Source: Clostridium lentum
GTDB lineage: Bacteria > Bacillota > Clostridia > Clostridiales > Clostridiaceae
NCBI RefSeq assembly: GCF_014287815.1
Contig: NZ_JACOOQ010000011.1
Coordinates: forward strand, 1 to 64,000
DNA length: 64,000 nucleotides
Reading direction: 5' to 3'
The notes under the pieces were generated by a model that was not told the origin of the DNA, did not search any database, and was given only the letters and a program-made list of their open reading frames with translations. How positions within the stretch are numbered: position 1 is the first letter of the stretch; every line of letters starts with the position of its first letter. Position numbers and translations under genes: made by a program. Shown in pieces: positions 28,039-37,586 of this stretch.

Positions 28039-28070
28039 AAAAACGGGAAAGATATCTTTCCCGTTTTTTT
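28037..28070. terminator. Bidirectional terminator, rho / rpmE
   Basis: A 34-base perfect palindrome (AAAAAACGGGAAAGAT and its complement) with T-runs on both strands. Confidence 0.93.
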
Positions 28071-28080
28071 AAAAACAATC

Positions 28081-28287
28081 TTATTTGTTAAGACCGAATT
28101 TCTTGTTAAATTTATCAACTCTACCGCCGATATCAACGATTTTTTGCTTACCAGTGAAGAATGGGTGGCATTTTGAACATATATCAATCTTTAATTCTGG
28201 TTTAACTGAACCTGTTGTAAAAGTATTTCCACATGCACACTTAACCACTGCATCGTGATGGTATTCTGGATGTATGCCTTCTCTCAT
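28081..28287 (-). CDS. rpmE: 50S ribosomal protein L31
   Basis: 68 residues from ATG at 28287; a TTG six codons upstream would include the GAGGTGA ribosome site and is rejected. [11 protein letters not shown] and VKCACGNTF...[14 protein letters not shown] are the L31 signatures, with the CxC and CxxC cysteines of the zinc-binding type. It sits at the ribosome subunit interface. rho-rpmE-tdk is a common Firmicute arrangement. A TTGACT-N18-TATACT promoter lies upstream on the minus strand. Confidence 0.97.
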   Translation of the reverse strand: MREGIHPEYHHDAVVKCACGNTFTTGSVKPELKIDICSKCHPFFTGKQKIVDIGGRVDKFNKKFGLNK

Positions 28288-28347
28288 ATTTTTCACCTCT
28301 TTCAATAAAAATATATCATTAAAGTAAAATCTCCAATGACTTTAAAA

Positions 28348-28377
28348 AGTATAACACACAATTTAATAAGCAGTCAA
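28348..28377 (-). promoter_or_regulatory. Sigma-A-type promoter for rpmE
   Basis: On the minus strand: TTGACT (28377-28372), 18 bases, TATACT (28353-28348), about 60 bases before the rpmE start. Confidence 0.6.
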
Positions 28378-28496
28378 TAAAATTGCATCAATAAAACATT
28401 ATCAGGAATAAGTGAATTATAGGAAATAAAAACATCTTTATTAAATAACAGTTAAAATGATATAATCTGAGTAGATATTACAGAAGAGGGAGAGAT

Positions 28497-29087
28497 ATGA
28501 TGAGTAAATTATATTTTAGATACGGAGCAATGAATTCAGGAAAGTCTACTCATTTGATGCAGGTGGCACATAATTATGAAGAAAGAGGAATGAAGGTTAT
28601 CTTAATAAAACCTGCAACTGATAAAAAGGGTGGAGATAAATTAGTTTCAAGATTAGGTGTAGAAAGAAAAGTTGATATACTTTGTCTAGAAAAAATGAAT
28701 ATCTATGAAGAAATACAAAAATGGCAAGAAGTTAAATTTAAGGTAAATTGTATATTAGTTGATGAAGTTCAATTTATGACTAAGGAACAAGTAGACCAGT
28801 TATTTAAAATAGCAGTGGTTCTTGATATTCCAGTTATATGCTATGGTTTAAGAACTGATTTTATGATGGAAGGTTTTGAAGGAAGTACAAGACTTTTATT
28901 ATTAGCTCACAGCATAGAAGAGATGAAGACCATTTGTAAATGTGGCAGAAAGGCTATCTTAAATGGTAGAAAGATAAATGGGGAATTTGTTTTTGAAGGT
29001 GAGCAGGTAGCTATAGATAATATTGATAATGTGCAGTATGAATCTTTATGTGGACATTGTTACTTTAGACATAAAAATAATAAATAA
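28497..29087 (+). CDS. tdk: Thymidine kinase
   Basis: 196 residues, type II thymidine kinase. The P-loop GAMNSGKSTH (residues 10-19), the DEVQFM Walker B and the YGLRTDF lasso region are clear. Zinc-type cysteines are at CKCG and near the C-terminus CGHC. It salvages thymidine to dTMP. The ATG follows GAGGGAGAG. It lies 15 bases before the DUF1385-PrmC gene, so it probably starts an operon running through prmC. Confidence 0.96.
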   Translation: MMSKLYFRYGAMNSGKSTHLMQVAHNYEERGMKVILIKPATDKKGGDKLVSRLGVERKVDILCLEKMNIYEEIQKWQEVKFKVNCILVDEVQFMTKEQVDQLFKIAVVLDIPVICYGLRTDFMMEGFEGSTRLLLLAHSIEEMKTICKCGRKAILNGRKINGEFVFEGEQVAIDNIDNVQYESLCGHCYFRHKNNK

Positions 29088-29102
29088 TGAAAGTGTGATG
29101 AT

Positions 29103-30857
29103 ATGAGAAAGTGTGATGTAGGGGGGCAAGCTGTAATTGAAGGTGTTATGATGCGTGGCTCCAAAGGTATGGCTACAGCAATAAGAACACCAAAGGGTAA
29201 AATAAAGGTTAGTGTAAAAAAAACAGTTTCATTAACTAAAAAATATAAAATTTTATCATTGCCATTTATAAGAGGAATAACGGCCTTGCTAGATTCATTA
29301 ATTATTGGCATAAAGACATTAAACTATTCAGCATCATTTTTTGAAGAGGAAGAAGAGGAAAGCGCATTTGAAAAATTGATAAAAGATGTATTTGGTGAAA
29401 AATTAGCTGGTGATTTAATTATTACATTAACTATGATGCTATCATTTGTAGTTTCTATTGGAATATTTATTGGTATTCCAACTTCTATAGCTTCTATATT
29501 TAAAACCTTTGGCTTTTCTAGCATTATTTTAAATTTAATAGAAGCATCCATCAGAATTGCTATACTTATATTATATATGTTTCTTATAAGTAATATGGAG
29601 GATATTTACAGAGTATTTCAATATCATGGTGCAGAACATAAAACAATTTTTTGCTATGAAAATGAGCAGAGGCTTACTATTGAAAATGTAAAAAAACAAA
29701 GCAGGTTACATCCTAGATGTGGAACTAATTTTATATTTCTTACTATGTTTGTAAGTATATTATTATATACTTTTACAGGCTGGGGCAATTTTATAGAACG
29801 TATAATAATTAGGATAGTATTATTACCAGTAGTAGCTGGAATAAGCTATGAAATAATTAAATGGCTAGGAAGGTCAGAAAGTAAGCTTAGCAAGATAATT
29901 GCTTATCCAGGGCTGATGCTACAAAAACTAACAACAAAAGAGCCAGATGACATGCAAATAGAAGTTGCAATCAAGTCATTGATGGCTGCAGAGGGGATAA
30001 AAGATATGAAGACTATTGGAGAACTTCTCATATATGGTAACCAGCAGTTAAAGGAAGCAGAAATAGATACTTATATATTAGACTGCCAGTTATTATTAAC
30101 AAAGGTGTTAAATAAAGATAAAATATATTTAATATTAAATAAAGATGAGGAAGTAAGTAATCTTAATGAAAATAAGTTTAAACAACTTATTAAAAAGAGA
30201 AAAGAGAAAATGCCTATGGCATATATATTAAAAGATGTTGAATTTATGGGATTAGATTTTTATGTGGAAGAAGGAGTTTTGATTCCAAGGGGAGATACAG
30301 AAGTTTTAGTTGAAGAAGTGCTAAAATATATAGGTGAAGAAGAGGCTATAAGTATATGTGATTTGTGTTGTGGAAGTGGAGCTATCGGCATATCATTAGC
30401 AGCTTTAAGAAATAATATAAAGGTAGATTTAGTTGATTTTTATCCTATACCTGAAAAAGTAACTAAAAAAAATATAGTTAAACATAATTTAGAAGAAAGA
30501 ACAGAATTCATTAAAAGTGATTTATTGAATAAAGTTATAGAAGATGGCAAGAAATATGATATATTAGTATCTAATCCTCCATATATAGCTGATGAAGTAA
30601 TTGATGATTTAATGGAAGATGTGAAAGATTATGAACCACATACAGCTCTAGCTGGTGGAGAAGATGGAATGGATTTCTATAATATAATAGTTTCTGAGAG
30701 CCGTAAGGTGTTAAATGAAAATGGTATACTTGCATTTGAAATAGGATATGATCAAGGTGAGAAGGTAAAAGTTCTGATGGAAGAAAATGGGTTTAAAAAT
30801 ATTAAAGTTATTCAAGATTTAGCAGGATTAGACAGGGTAGTAATAGGAAATTTCTAA
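29103..30857 (+). CDS. prmC: DUF1385 membrane protein fused to release factor methyltransferase PrmC
   Basis: 584 residues in one frame. Residues about 1-285 are a DUF1385 protein (GGQAVIEGVMMRG, YHGAEHKTIFCYE, three to four membrane helices between about 95 and 250). Residues about 302-584 are PrmC/HemK: an N-terminal helical domain, GVLIPRGDTE, CDLCCGSGAIGI (SAM binding) and the catalytic NPPY (491-494). PrmC methylates the glutamine of the GGQ loop in RF1 and RF2; prfA follows 70 bases downstream. An in-frame ATG at 30006, preceded by GAGGGG at 9 bases, would give a free 283-residue PrmC. The ribosome site for the long form is weak. Confidence 0.9.
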   Translation: MRKCDVGGQAVIEGVMMRGSKGMATAIRTPKGKIKVSVKKTVSLTKKYKILSLPFIRGITALLDSLIIGIKTLNYSASFFEEEEEESAFEKLIKDVFGEKLAGDLIITLTMMLSFVVSIGIFIGIPTSIASIFKTFGFSSIILNLIEASIRIAILILYMFLISNMEDIYRVFQYHGAEHKTIFCYENEQRLTIENVKKQSRLHPRCGTNFIFLTMFVSILLYTFTGWGNFIERIIIRIVLLPVVAGISYEIIKWLGRSESKLSKIIAYPGLMLQKLTTKEPDDMQIEVAIKSLMAAEGIKDMKTIGELLIYGNQQLKEAEIDTYILDCQLLLTKVLNKDKIYLILNKDEEVSNLNENKFKQLIKKRKEKMPMAYILKDVEFMGLDFYVEEGVLIPRGDTEVLVEEVLKYIGEEEAISICDLCCGSGAIGISLAALRNNIKVDLVDFYPIPEKVTKKNIVKHNLEERTEFIKSDLLNKVIEDGKKYDILVSNPPYIADEVIDDLMEDVKDYEPHTALAGGEDGMDFYNIIVSESRKVLNENGILAFEIGYDQGEKVKVLMEENGFKNIKVIQDLAGLDRVVIGNF

Positions 30858-30927
30858 AATCTTGATATAATTAGATTAAATATGATATAATATTTCAATA
30901 TGAAAAAAAACAGTATGGAGTGATACT

Positions 30928-32013
30928 ATGTTATTAGATAAATTAGCATTTACAGAAAATAAATATGAAGAGCTTTCAGTAAAAATATCAGATCCTTCTA
31001 TAATGGCTAACCAAAAAGAATGGAGAAAGCTTTGTAAGGAACATGCTGACTTAGAGATAATCGTTACAGCATATAGAGAATATAAAAAGGTTTTAGAAGA
31101 CCTTGAAGCAAATAAGGAAATGTTAGAAGAAGAATCAGATAAAGAAATGAGAGAAATGTTATCTGAAGAAATTTCTATGTTAAAAGAACAAGAAATAGAA
31201 TTAGAAAATAAGATACAAATATTATTATTACCAAAAGATCCAAATGATGATAAGAACGTATTTGTTGAAATCAGAGGTGGAGCTGGTGGAGATGAAGCAG
31301 CTCTATTTGCAGCTAACCTATTTAGAATGTACACAAGATATGCCGAAAATAATAGATGGTCAGTAGAACTTATGAGTTCAAATGAAAATGACCTTGGTGG
31401 ATTCAAAGAAGTTGTTTTTATGATAAAAGGTGCTGGTGCATATTCTAAGTTAAAATATGAAAGTGGAGTTCATAGAGTTCAAAGAGTTCCTGATACAGAA
31501 AGTTCAGGAAGAATTCATACATCAACAGCTACAGTAGCAGTACTTCCAGAAGTTGATGATGTTGATATAGAAATCCATGAAAAAGACTTAAGAATTGACG
31601 TTTATAGATCATCTGGTAATGGTGGACAATGTGTTAATACTACAGATTCAGCAGTAAGAATTACTCACTTACCTACAGGAACAGTAGTTGCTTGCCAAGA
31701 TGAAAAGTCACAGCTTAAGAATAAAGAAAAGGCTATGAAAGTTTTAAGAGCTAGATTATATGAAGTTGCAGAAGCAGAAAGATTAGCTGGAATAGCTGAA
31801 GATAGAAAGAGCCAGGTAGGAACAGGGGATAGAAGTGAAAGAATAAGAACTTACAACTATCCACAAGGAAGAGTAACAGATCACAGAATTGGATTAACAT
31901 TATATAAATTAGATTCATTCTTAAATGGAGATATAGATGAAGTAATCAATGCTTTAATTACTGCAGATCAAGCAGAAAAAATGAAAGCAATGGGAAATAC
32001 TGATTCAATGTAA
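30928..32013 (+). CDS. prfA: Peptide chain release factor 1
   Basis: 361 residues, standard length. The catalytic GGQ is at 232-234 ([20 protein letters not shown]); the following residue is Cys where many RF1s have His. The stop-codon recognition region [11 protein letters not shown] and PDTESSGR (PxT class) marks RF1, which reads UAA and UAG. It follows PrmC, its modifying enzyme, and ends at a terminator. The ATG follows TGGAGTG. Confidence 0.97.
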   Translation: MLLDKLAFTENKYEELSVKISDPSIMANQKEWRKLCKEHADLEIIVTAYREYKKVLEDLEANKEMLEEESDKEMREMLSEEISMLKEQEIELENKIQILLLPKDPNDDKNVFVEIRGGAGGDEAALFAANLFRMYTRYAENNRWSVELMSSNENDLGGFKEVVFMIKGAGAYSKLKYESGVHRVQRVPDTESSGRIHTSTATVAVLPEVDDVDIEIHEKDLRIDVYRSSGNGGQCVNTTDSAVRITHLPTGTVVACQDEKSQLKNKEKAMKVLRARLYEVAEAERLAGIAEDRKSQVGTGDRSERIRTYNYPQGRVTDHRIGLTLYKLDSFLNGDIDEVINALITADQAEKMKAMGNTDSM

Positions 32014-32015
32014 TT

Positions 32016-32049
32016 AAAAAGCCTTGCATTAATTTGTAAGGCTTTTTCA
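32016..32049 (+). terminator. Terminator after prfA
   Basis: AAAAAGCCTT pairs with AAGGCTTTTT around a 13-base loop. It lies only 17 bases before the next gene. Confidence 0.85.
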
Positions 32050-32065
32050 ATAAGTAAAAAGTAGT

Positions 32066-32665
32066 ATGGAAATAAATAGAGCATTAAAAAGAATAAGAAA
32101 AAAAGAAAATATATTTTTTATTATAATGGGTATCTTGTCTGTGTTAATACCAACTTTGGCTTATTTAGCAAACTTAAAAAATACATTTGTTTATGTATAT
32201 ATAGCAATTATTGAATTTTTAATTTTAATAGCAATACTGGCAAGGATAAATATATGTACTTTGAAATTTAAATATTATAATAGCAGGTTTAAAATAAGGC
32301 AGGGATTATTTTTAAGAGAAAGCATAATACTATGTGATAATGTGGCTATTGTGCATACCAATAAAGATAGAGAAGAACTTGAGATAATAATTGTAACATC
32401 AAGTAAGTTTAGAAATAAGAAGGCTAGACCTATAGTAAAGGGATTTTTAAAAAGATATCCTGAAGTTGAGCGTGAATATAATAGATTAAAAAAAATCAAT
32501 GAAGAACAAACTTATTATTTTCAGATAATAAGAAATGGAAGTTTAAGAAAATATATTTTTTTAGAAAATATATATACTACCTGTGTTAAATCAGCATATA
32601 CTCCAGCCGCCATAGAAAGTATAAAGATAGCTAGAGGGCAAATTAATTTTAATGAAAGAGGGTAA
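32066..32665 (+). CDS. Membrane protein of unknown function upstream of tsaC
   Basis: 199 residues, not recognised. Two adjacent membrane helices (about 16-36 and 40-60) form a hairpin followed by a soluble basic domain of about 135 residues with KFKYYNSRFKIRQGLFLRESII, which resembles the fold pattern of small membrane PH-like (bPH) domains but is not a confident match. The ribosome site is weak. It begins just after the prfA terminator and ends 7 bases before tsaC, so it may depend on readthrough. Conserved position before tsaC is plausible but not checked. Confidence 0.6.
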   Translation: MEINRALKRIRKKENIFFIIMGILSVLIPTLAYLANLKNTFVYVYIAIIEFLILIAILARINICTLKFKYYNSRFKIRQGLFLRESIILCDNVAIVHTNKDREELEIIIVTSSKFRNKKARPIVKGFLKRYPEVEREYNRLKKINEEQTYYFQIIRNGSLRKYIFLENIYTTCVKSAYTPAAIESIKIARGQINFNERG

Positions 32666-32672
32666 AAGGCTA

Positions 32673-33722
32673 ATGAAAACAAAAGTAGCCATAATAAGAA
32701 ATTTAAATGAAGATAAAGATTTTATTAATGAAGCAGGAAACATAATAAAATTAGGTGGAACAGTAGCTTTTCCAACAGAAACAGTTTATGGGCTAGGAGC
32801 TGACGCATTAAATGGAGAAGCTGTAAAGAAAATATTTTTAGCTAAGGGTAGACCACAGGATAATCCTCTTATTATCCATGTATGCTCTAAAAGTATTGAA
32901 AAGTTTGTTAAGGATATACCTAAAGTGGCAGAAAAGCTAATAGATAAGTTCTGGCCAGGTCCAATGACTATAATATTAAATAAGAAAGATATAGTACCAG
33001 ATGAGACAAGTGCAGGGCTTTCTACTATAGGGGTAAGAATGCCAAATTCAGAAATAGCACTAAAGCTTATAGAAGCAGCAGGAGTACCTATAGCAGCACC
33101 ATCAGCTAATATATCTGGTAGACCTAGTCCTACAGATATGGAAAGATGTGTAGAAGACTTAGATGGAAAGATTGATTATATTTTAGGTGGAGAAAGAAGT
33201 AATATTGGGGTAGAATCTACCATAGTTGATTGCACAGTAAACCCTCCAATGGTACTTAGACCAGGTGGAATTACCTTAGAAATGCTGAGAACTGTAGATG
33301 AAAATATAGTTATAGATGAAGCATTAAAGGAAAAACCATCAGAAGATTTAAAGCCAAAGGCACCAGGGATGAAGTACAGGCATTATGCACCAAAAGCTAA
33401 ATTGAAAATTATTAGTGGAAAAAATGAAAAAACAGTTGAAATAATGTGCAAAATGTTAGAAAATTATATTGAAAATAATAATAAAGTAGCAATTATAACT
33501 ACAGATGAAAATATAGATAGATTTAAAAATTGCGAAGTTTTATCACTGGGAAGAAAAGATAATTTAAATGAAATAGCAAAAAATCTTTTTGAAACTTTAA
33601 GAAAATGTGATGATTTAGGTGTAGAATATATTTTATGCCAAGGGTTTGAAGAAGATGGAGTTGGTCTGGCAATTATGAATAGACTTAATAAAGCTGCAGG
33701 CTATGACATTATCAAAGTATGA
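32673..33722 (+). CDS. L-threonylcarbamoyladenylate synthase (TsaC/Sua5)
   Basis: 349 residues from ATG at 32673, which follows GAGGG and AAAGG; the in-frame ATG at 32652 lies inside the previous gene. The N-terminal YrdC domain carries GGTVAFPTETVYGLGADA and KGRPQDNPLIIHV (about 25-65) and GVRMPN. A C-terminal Sua5 domain (about 235-349) follows the APGMKYRHYAPKA linker, so this is the long Sua5 form. It makes threonylcarbamoyl-AMP from Thr, bicarbonate and ATP for t6A synthesis together with TsaD, encoded 27 kb upstream. Confidence 0.93.
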   Translation: MKTKVAIIRNLNEDKDFINEAGNIIKLGGTVAFPTETVYGLGADALNGEAVKKIFLAKGRPQDNPLIIHVCSKSIEKFVKDIPKVAEKLIDKFWPGPMTIILNKKDIVPDETSAGLSTIGVRMPNSEIALKLIEAAGVPIAAPSANISGRPSPTDMERCVEDLDGKIDYILGGERSNIGVESTIVDCTVNPPMVLRPGGITLEMLRTVDENIVIDEALKEKPSEDLKPKAPGMKYRHYAPKAKLKIISGKNEKTVEIMCKMLENYIENNNKVAIITTDENIDRFKNCEVLSLGRKDNLNEIAKNLFETLRKCDDLGVEYILCQGFEEDGVGLAIMNRLNKAAGYDIIKV

Positions 33723-33803
33723 TAAGGGGAGGGTGGGTTACCATTCTCCTTTTTTATAAAAAAAATTAACTTGAGAATTTATTTATTAAAGGAGGAGTAG
33801 AGT

Positions 33804-34253
33804 ATGAAGATAGCTTTAGGCTGTGACCATGGCGGTTTAAATTTAAAAAATGAAATTTTAAATTATTTAAAAGAAGAAGGTATGGAAGTTAAAGATTTTG
33901 GAACTTATACAGAAGAATCGTGTGATTATGCAGATATTTCGTTACCAGTTGCTGAAGCAGTAGCTGCCAAAGAATTTGATTTTGGTATACTAATATGTGG
34001 GACAGGAATTGGTATAGGAATAGCGGCAAACAAAGTTCCAGGAGTAAGGGCAGCTTTATGTTCTGATACTTTTAGTGCACATGCCACTAGAGAACATAAT
34101 GATGCAAATATACTTACTATGGGAGAAAGAGTGGTAGGAAAAGGTCTTGCTATAGATATAGTAAAGACATTCCTTAGTGCAGAATTCCAAGGTGGGAGAC
34201 ATACTACAAGAATTGCCAAAATAACAGACATAGAAAAAAAATATAGTAAATAA
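33804..34253 (+). CDS. rpiB: Ribose-5-phosphate isomerase B
   Basis: 149 residues of the RpiB/LacAB family. CDHGGLNLK at the N-terminus, the active-site Cys in GILICGTGIGIGIAANK (about 64-80) and the anion loop REHNDANILTMGERV are diagnostic. It interconverts ribose-5-P and ribulose-5-P. AGGAGGAG precedes the ATG. It lies 37 bases from upp, likely one transcript feeding ribose into nucleotide salvage. Confidence 0.95.
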   Translation: MKIALGCDHGGLNLKNEILNYLKEEGMEVKDFGTYTEESCDYADISLPVAEAVAAKEFDFGILICGTGIGIGIAANKVPGVRAALCSDTFSAHATREHNDANILTMGERVVGKGLAIDIVKTFLSAEFQGGRHTTRIAKITDIEKKYSK

Positions 34254-34290
34254 TAATTATTAAGATTATTTTTTTATTTGGAGGTAACAT

Positions 34291-34920
34291 ATGAGTAAAG
34301 TAACACAAATTAATCATCCTTTAATATTACACAAATTAGCATTTATTAGAAGTAAAAATACAGGTTCTAAGTATTTTAGAGAATTAGTAGAAGAAGTATC
34401 TATGTTAATGGCTTACGAAGCAACTAGAGATTTAAGTACAGAGGAAGTTGAAATTGAAACACCTATTTGTACAACAAAATGTCAGATGTTATCAGGTAAG
34501 AAATTAGCTGTAGTACCTATATTAAGAGCTGGTCTTGGAATGGTTGATGGTATATTAAACCTAGTGCCAGCAGCAAAAGTAGGTCACATAGGATTATATA
34601 GAGATGAAGAAACTCTTCAACCAGTAGAATATTTCTGTAAGCTTCCACAAGATATAGCAGAAAGAGATATTTTTGTAGTTGACCCAATGTTAGCTACAGG
34701 GGGGTCAGCAGCAGATGCCATAACTTTATTAAAGAAAAGGGGAGCAAAGAAAATTAGATTAATGTGCTTAATATCTTCTCCAAATGGAATTGAATTAGTG
34801 CAAGAGCAACACCCAGATGTAGATATCTATGTTGCTGCTATAGATGAAAAATTAAATGAAAAAGGATATATTGTACCAGGTCTTGGAGATGCTGGAGACA
34901 GACTATTTGGAACTAAATAA
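34291..34920 (+). CDS. upp: Uracil phosphoribosyltransferase
   Basis: 209 residues. The PRPP-binding loop reads [15 protein letters not shown] (about 131-145), and [30 protein letters not shown] is the conserved UPRT C-terminus binding uracil. It converts uracil and PRPP to UMP. GGAGG precedes the ATG. A terminator follows directly. The rpiB-upp-dCMP deaminase order recurs in Firmicutes near the atp operon. Confidence 0.97.
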   Translation: MSKVTQINHPLILHKLAFIRSKNTGSKYFRELVEEVSMLMAYEATRDLSTEEVEIETPICTTKCQMLSGKKLAVVPILRAGLGMVDGILNLVPAAKVGHIGLYRDEETLQPVEYFCKLPQDIAERDIFVVDPMLATGGSAADAITLLKKRGAKKIRLMCLISSPNGIELVQEQHPDVDIYVAAIDEKLNEKGYIVPGLGDAGDRLFGTK

Positions 34921-34923
34921 TAT

Positions 34924-34953
34924 AAAAAGCGAAGCTTAGGCTTCGTTTTTTTA
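34924..34953 (+). terminator. Terminator after upp
   Basis: AAAAAGCGAAGC, TTAG loop, GCTTCGTTTTTTT. Confidence 0.9.
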
Positions 34954-35090
34954 TATACAAGCATATAAAGATTTAACATTGTTACTTAAGTTGTAAAGAA
35001 AAAGAGTAAATAAAATTATTATGATTAATACTTAGTATAGAAAAAAATAATGTGCAGTAGTATAATTTAAAAAACAAAGGAGGATATAAG

Positions 35091-35585
35091 ATGAAAAGAC
35101 AAGAATATCTATCGTGGGATGACTATTTCATGGCTGTTGCACTTTTATCAGGAAAAAGAAGTAAAGATCCAAGTACTCAAGTTGGTGCATGCATAGTAAA
35201 TGAAAATAATATAATAGAAAGTATAGGATATAATGGATTTCCTAAGGGATGTTCTGATGATGAATTTCCTTGGGAAAGAGAAGGCGATACGTTAAATACA
35301 AAATATGCATATGTAGTTCATGGTGAATTAAATGCAATATTAAACTGTAAAGGCAAAGATTTAACTGGATGTAGAATATATGTAGGATTATTTCCCTGTA
35401 ATGAATGTGCAAAGGCAATAATACAATCAGGGATAAAGGAAGTAGTATATTTAAGTGATAAATATGCTGAAACAGATATAGTAAAGGCATCAAAAAGAAT
35501 GTTAAATGCTGCAGGAGTTAAATTAACTCAATTAGAACCAGAACATTTTAAAATTGAATTATCATTAGATAAATCATTAATATAA
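35091..35585 (+). CDS. Deoxycytidylate (dCMP) deaminase
   Basis: 164 residues of the zinc cytidine-deaminase superfamily. The zinc and proton-shuttle motif HGELNAIL (His and Glu at about 83-85) and PCNECAK supply the metal ligands. YFMAVALLSGKRSKDPSTQVGACIV is typical of dCMP deaminase/ComEB. It converts dCMP to dUMP, feeding dTTP synthesis. AGGAGG precedes the ATG. It has its own upstream region; a hairpin after it is only terminator-like. Confidence 0.92.
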   Translation: MKRQEYLSWDDYFMAVALLSGKRSKDPSTQVGACIVNENNIIESIGYNGFPKGCSDDEFPWEREGDTLNTKYAYVVHGELNAILNCKGKDLTGCRIYVGLFPCNECAKAIIQSGIKEVVYLSDKYAETDIVKASKRMLNAAGVKLTQLEPEHFKIELSLDKSLI

Positions 35586-35627
35586 TTATATTTATGAATA
35601 ATAGTATTATTTGAATTTGTAAAATAA

Positions 35628-35660
35628 ATAGATTAAATTGATAGTTAAAATTTAGTCTAT
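35628..35660 (+). terminator. Weak hairpin after the dCMP deaminase gene
   Basis: ATAGATTAAATT pairs with AATTTAGTCTAT (one G-U) around a 9-base loop; GTTATTT follows, a poor T-tract. Confidence 0.45.
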
Positions 35661-35797
35661 GTTATTTCAAAGGTTAAGTAGTACTATTTTTTTATATGTA
35701 GAAAAAGATGAAAGAATATCCTTCGAAATATAGAATTTTTAAAAAGCAACTATAAATATTATAAAATGCAAAAAGGTTAAAATATTTTTAAAATTGG

Positions 35798-35826
35798 TTG
35801 AATATGGAAAAAGAGAGATGTATAAT
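35798..35826 (+). promoter_or_regulatory. Strong promoter of thl
   Basis: TTGAAT (35798-35803), 17 bases, TATAAT (35821-35826). The predicted start near 35833 falls within the Rex-type operator. Confidence 0.78.
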
Positions 35827-35830
35827 TAAA

Positions 35831-35848
35831 TTGTTAATTGTTTAACAT
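35831..35848 (+). promoter_or_regulatory. Rex-type redox operator overlapping the thl start site
   Basis: TTGTTAA-TTGT-TTAACAT matches the clostridial Rex consensus TTGTTAAnnnnTTAACAA at 13 of 14 defined positions. Located just after the -10 box, it would block transcription when NADH/NAD+ is low. Confidence 0.75.
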
Positions 35849-35885
35849 TTATTACATTAAATTGTAAATTTTGGAGGGTAATTTT

Positions 35886-37067
35886 ATGAGAGAAGTTGTA
35901 ATAGCAAGTGCTGTAAGGACAGCTATAGGAACTTTTGGAGGATCACTAAAAGATATTCCAGCTGTAGACTTAGGAGCACTAGTAATTAAAGAAGCAGTAA
36001 ATAGAGCTGGTATAAAGCCAGAGTTAGTTAATGAAGTTGTAATGGGGAATGTTATACAAGCAGGTTTAGGACAAAATGTTGCAAGACAATCTGCTGTAAA
36101 GGCTGGTCTTCCAATAGAAATTCCAGCAATGACTATAAATATGGTATGCGGATCAGGGCTTAGAAGTGTTGCTCTAGCAGCTCAAATGATTAAAGCTGGT
36201 GACTGTGATGTAGTAGTAGCAGGTGGTATGGAAAATATGTCCAGGGCACCATATGCATTAGAAACTACTAGATGGGGTCAAAGAATGGGAGATGGAAAAA
36301 TCGTTGACACTATGATAAAAGATGCTTTAAGTGATGCATTTAACAATTATCACATGGGTGTAACTGCTGAGAATATAGTAAAGGAATGGGGATTAACTAG
36401 AGAAGAATTAGATGAATTCTCACTTAATTCACAATTAAAGGCTGAAAAGGCTATTAAAGAAGGAAAGTTTAAAGATGAAATAGTTCCAGTTATGGTCCCA
36501 CAAAGAAAAGGAGAACCAAAAGTTTTTGATACAGATGAAGGACCAAGATTTGGCTCAACAATAGAAGGATTAGCTAGATTAAAACCATGTTTTATTAAGG
36601 ATGGAAAGGTTACTGCAGGTAATTCATCAGGGATTAATGATGGCGCAGCTGCATTTGTAGTGATGAGTGCAGAAAAGGCAGAAGAACTTGGTGTTACTCC
36701 TTTAGCAACAATAGTATCTTACGGACATAAAGGACTAGATCCTGCAATAATGGGATATGGACCATTCCATGCAACGAAGGCAGTAATGCAAAGTGCAAAT
36801 TTAACTGTAGAAGATATGGATCTTATTGAAGCAAATGAAGCTTTTGCAGCACAAAGTATTGCTGTTGCAAAAGATTTACACTTTGATATGTCAAAAGTAA
36901 ATGTAAATGGAGGAGCTGTGGCATTAGGACATCCAGTTGGAGCATCTGGTGCAAGAATATTAGTAACTTTATTACACGAAATGCAAAGAAGAGATGCTAA
37001 GAAGGGATTGGCAACACTTTGTATAGGTGGTGGAATGGGAACTGCCATGATAGTTGAAAGAAGATAA
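35886..37067 (+). CDS. thl: Acetyl-CoA acetyltransferase (thiolase)
   Basis: 393 residues from ATG at 35886 after GGAGGG; the TTG at 35871 is inside that site. The nucleophilic Cys88 (MVCGSGLRS), the GGMENMS loop, [11 protein letters not shown] with the catalytic His and the second Cys in [10 protein letters not shown] are all present. It condenses two acetyl-CoA to acetoacetyl-CoA, the first committed step to butyrate and butanol in clostridia. A Rex operator upstream ties it to the redox state. It is monocistronic with a terminator. Confidence 0.97.
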   Translation: MREVVIASAVRTAIGTFGGSLKDIPAVDLGALVIKEAVNRAGIKPELVNEVVMGNVIQAGLGQNVARQSAVKAGLPIEIPAMTINMVCGSGLRSVALAAQMIKAGDCDVVVAGGMENMSRAPYALETTRWGQRMGDGKIVDTMIKDALSDAFNNYHMGVTAENIVKEWGLTREELDEFSLNSQLKAEKAIKEGKFKDEIVPVMVPQRKGEPKVFDTDEGPRFGSTIEGLARLKPCFIKDGKVTAGNSSGINDGAAAFVVMSAEKAEELGVTPLATIVSYGHKGLDPAIMGYGPFHATKAVMQSANLTVEDMDLIEANEAFAAQSIAVAKDLHFDMSKVNVNGGAVALGHPVGASGARILVTLLHEMQRRDAKKGLATLCIGGGMGTAMIVERR

Positions 37068-37100
37068 CACTCATAATTAATTATGTTTAGTAAAAAAATG

Positions 37101-37136
37101 AGAAGTATTCATAAGTGAATGCTTCTTGTTTTTTTG
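37101..37136 (+). terminator. Terminator after thl
   Basis: AGAAGTATTCA (37101-37111) pairs with TGAATGCTTCT (37116-37126) around TAAG, followed by TGTTTTTTT. Confidence 0.9.
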
Positions 37137-37586
37137 CTGAAACCAAGAAAAATAGAAGTATATAAGAAATATGTTGTGAGCAAAAGAAATTTTTATATAA
37201 ATAAATTGTGAAATAAAATGAATAATTTCAATTTAAATTATTCATTTTATTTCTGCAATATAATATAAAATACCTTATAGAAATCCTTAAATAGCAGTAA
37301 ATGATAAAAAAATACTTAAAAAATTAATAAAATACAAATATGAAAATGATATCATAATTAATATATTAAAATTAAAAGAGAGAAAATTCTGACAATTGCA
37401 TAGGTGGGAATTTTCTTTCAAGTTTTATATAAAAAACGCTGAAAAATGTAGCTTGAGTAAGAAAAAAGAACTAAATTACTGATTTTTTTTATGTAAAATG
37501 AATAAATCATAAGAAATTGAAAAATATGAGGTTTTAATTAATTATTTAACGGGAATATAATACAAGAGTTACTGGAGGAGATTTAT
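37137..37586. other. A/T-rich gap between thl and the atp operon, with two hairpins
   Basis: No ORF is visible. AAAATGAATAATTT (about 37216-37229) pairs with AAATTATTCATTTT, a 14-bp perfect inverted repeat with A/T on both sides. A second pair, GAAAATTC and GAATTTTC with a 17-base loop, spans about 37382-37415. TATAAT at 37556-37561 with TTTAAT 17 bases upstream may be the atp promoter. Nothing else was recognised. Confidence 0.4.

Noticed and set aside
30876..31406. 176-codon minus-strand ORF inside prfA
   Set aside because: It is antisense to a conserved coding region and Ser/Leu-rich; the prfA frame explains the sequence.
37137..37586. Possible small RNA or CRISPR between thl and atpI
   Set aside because: There are no regularly spaced repeats, and the two hairpins lack a promoter or T-tract pairing that would define an RNA gene.
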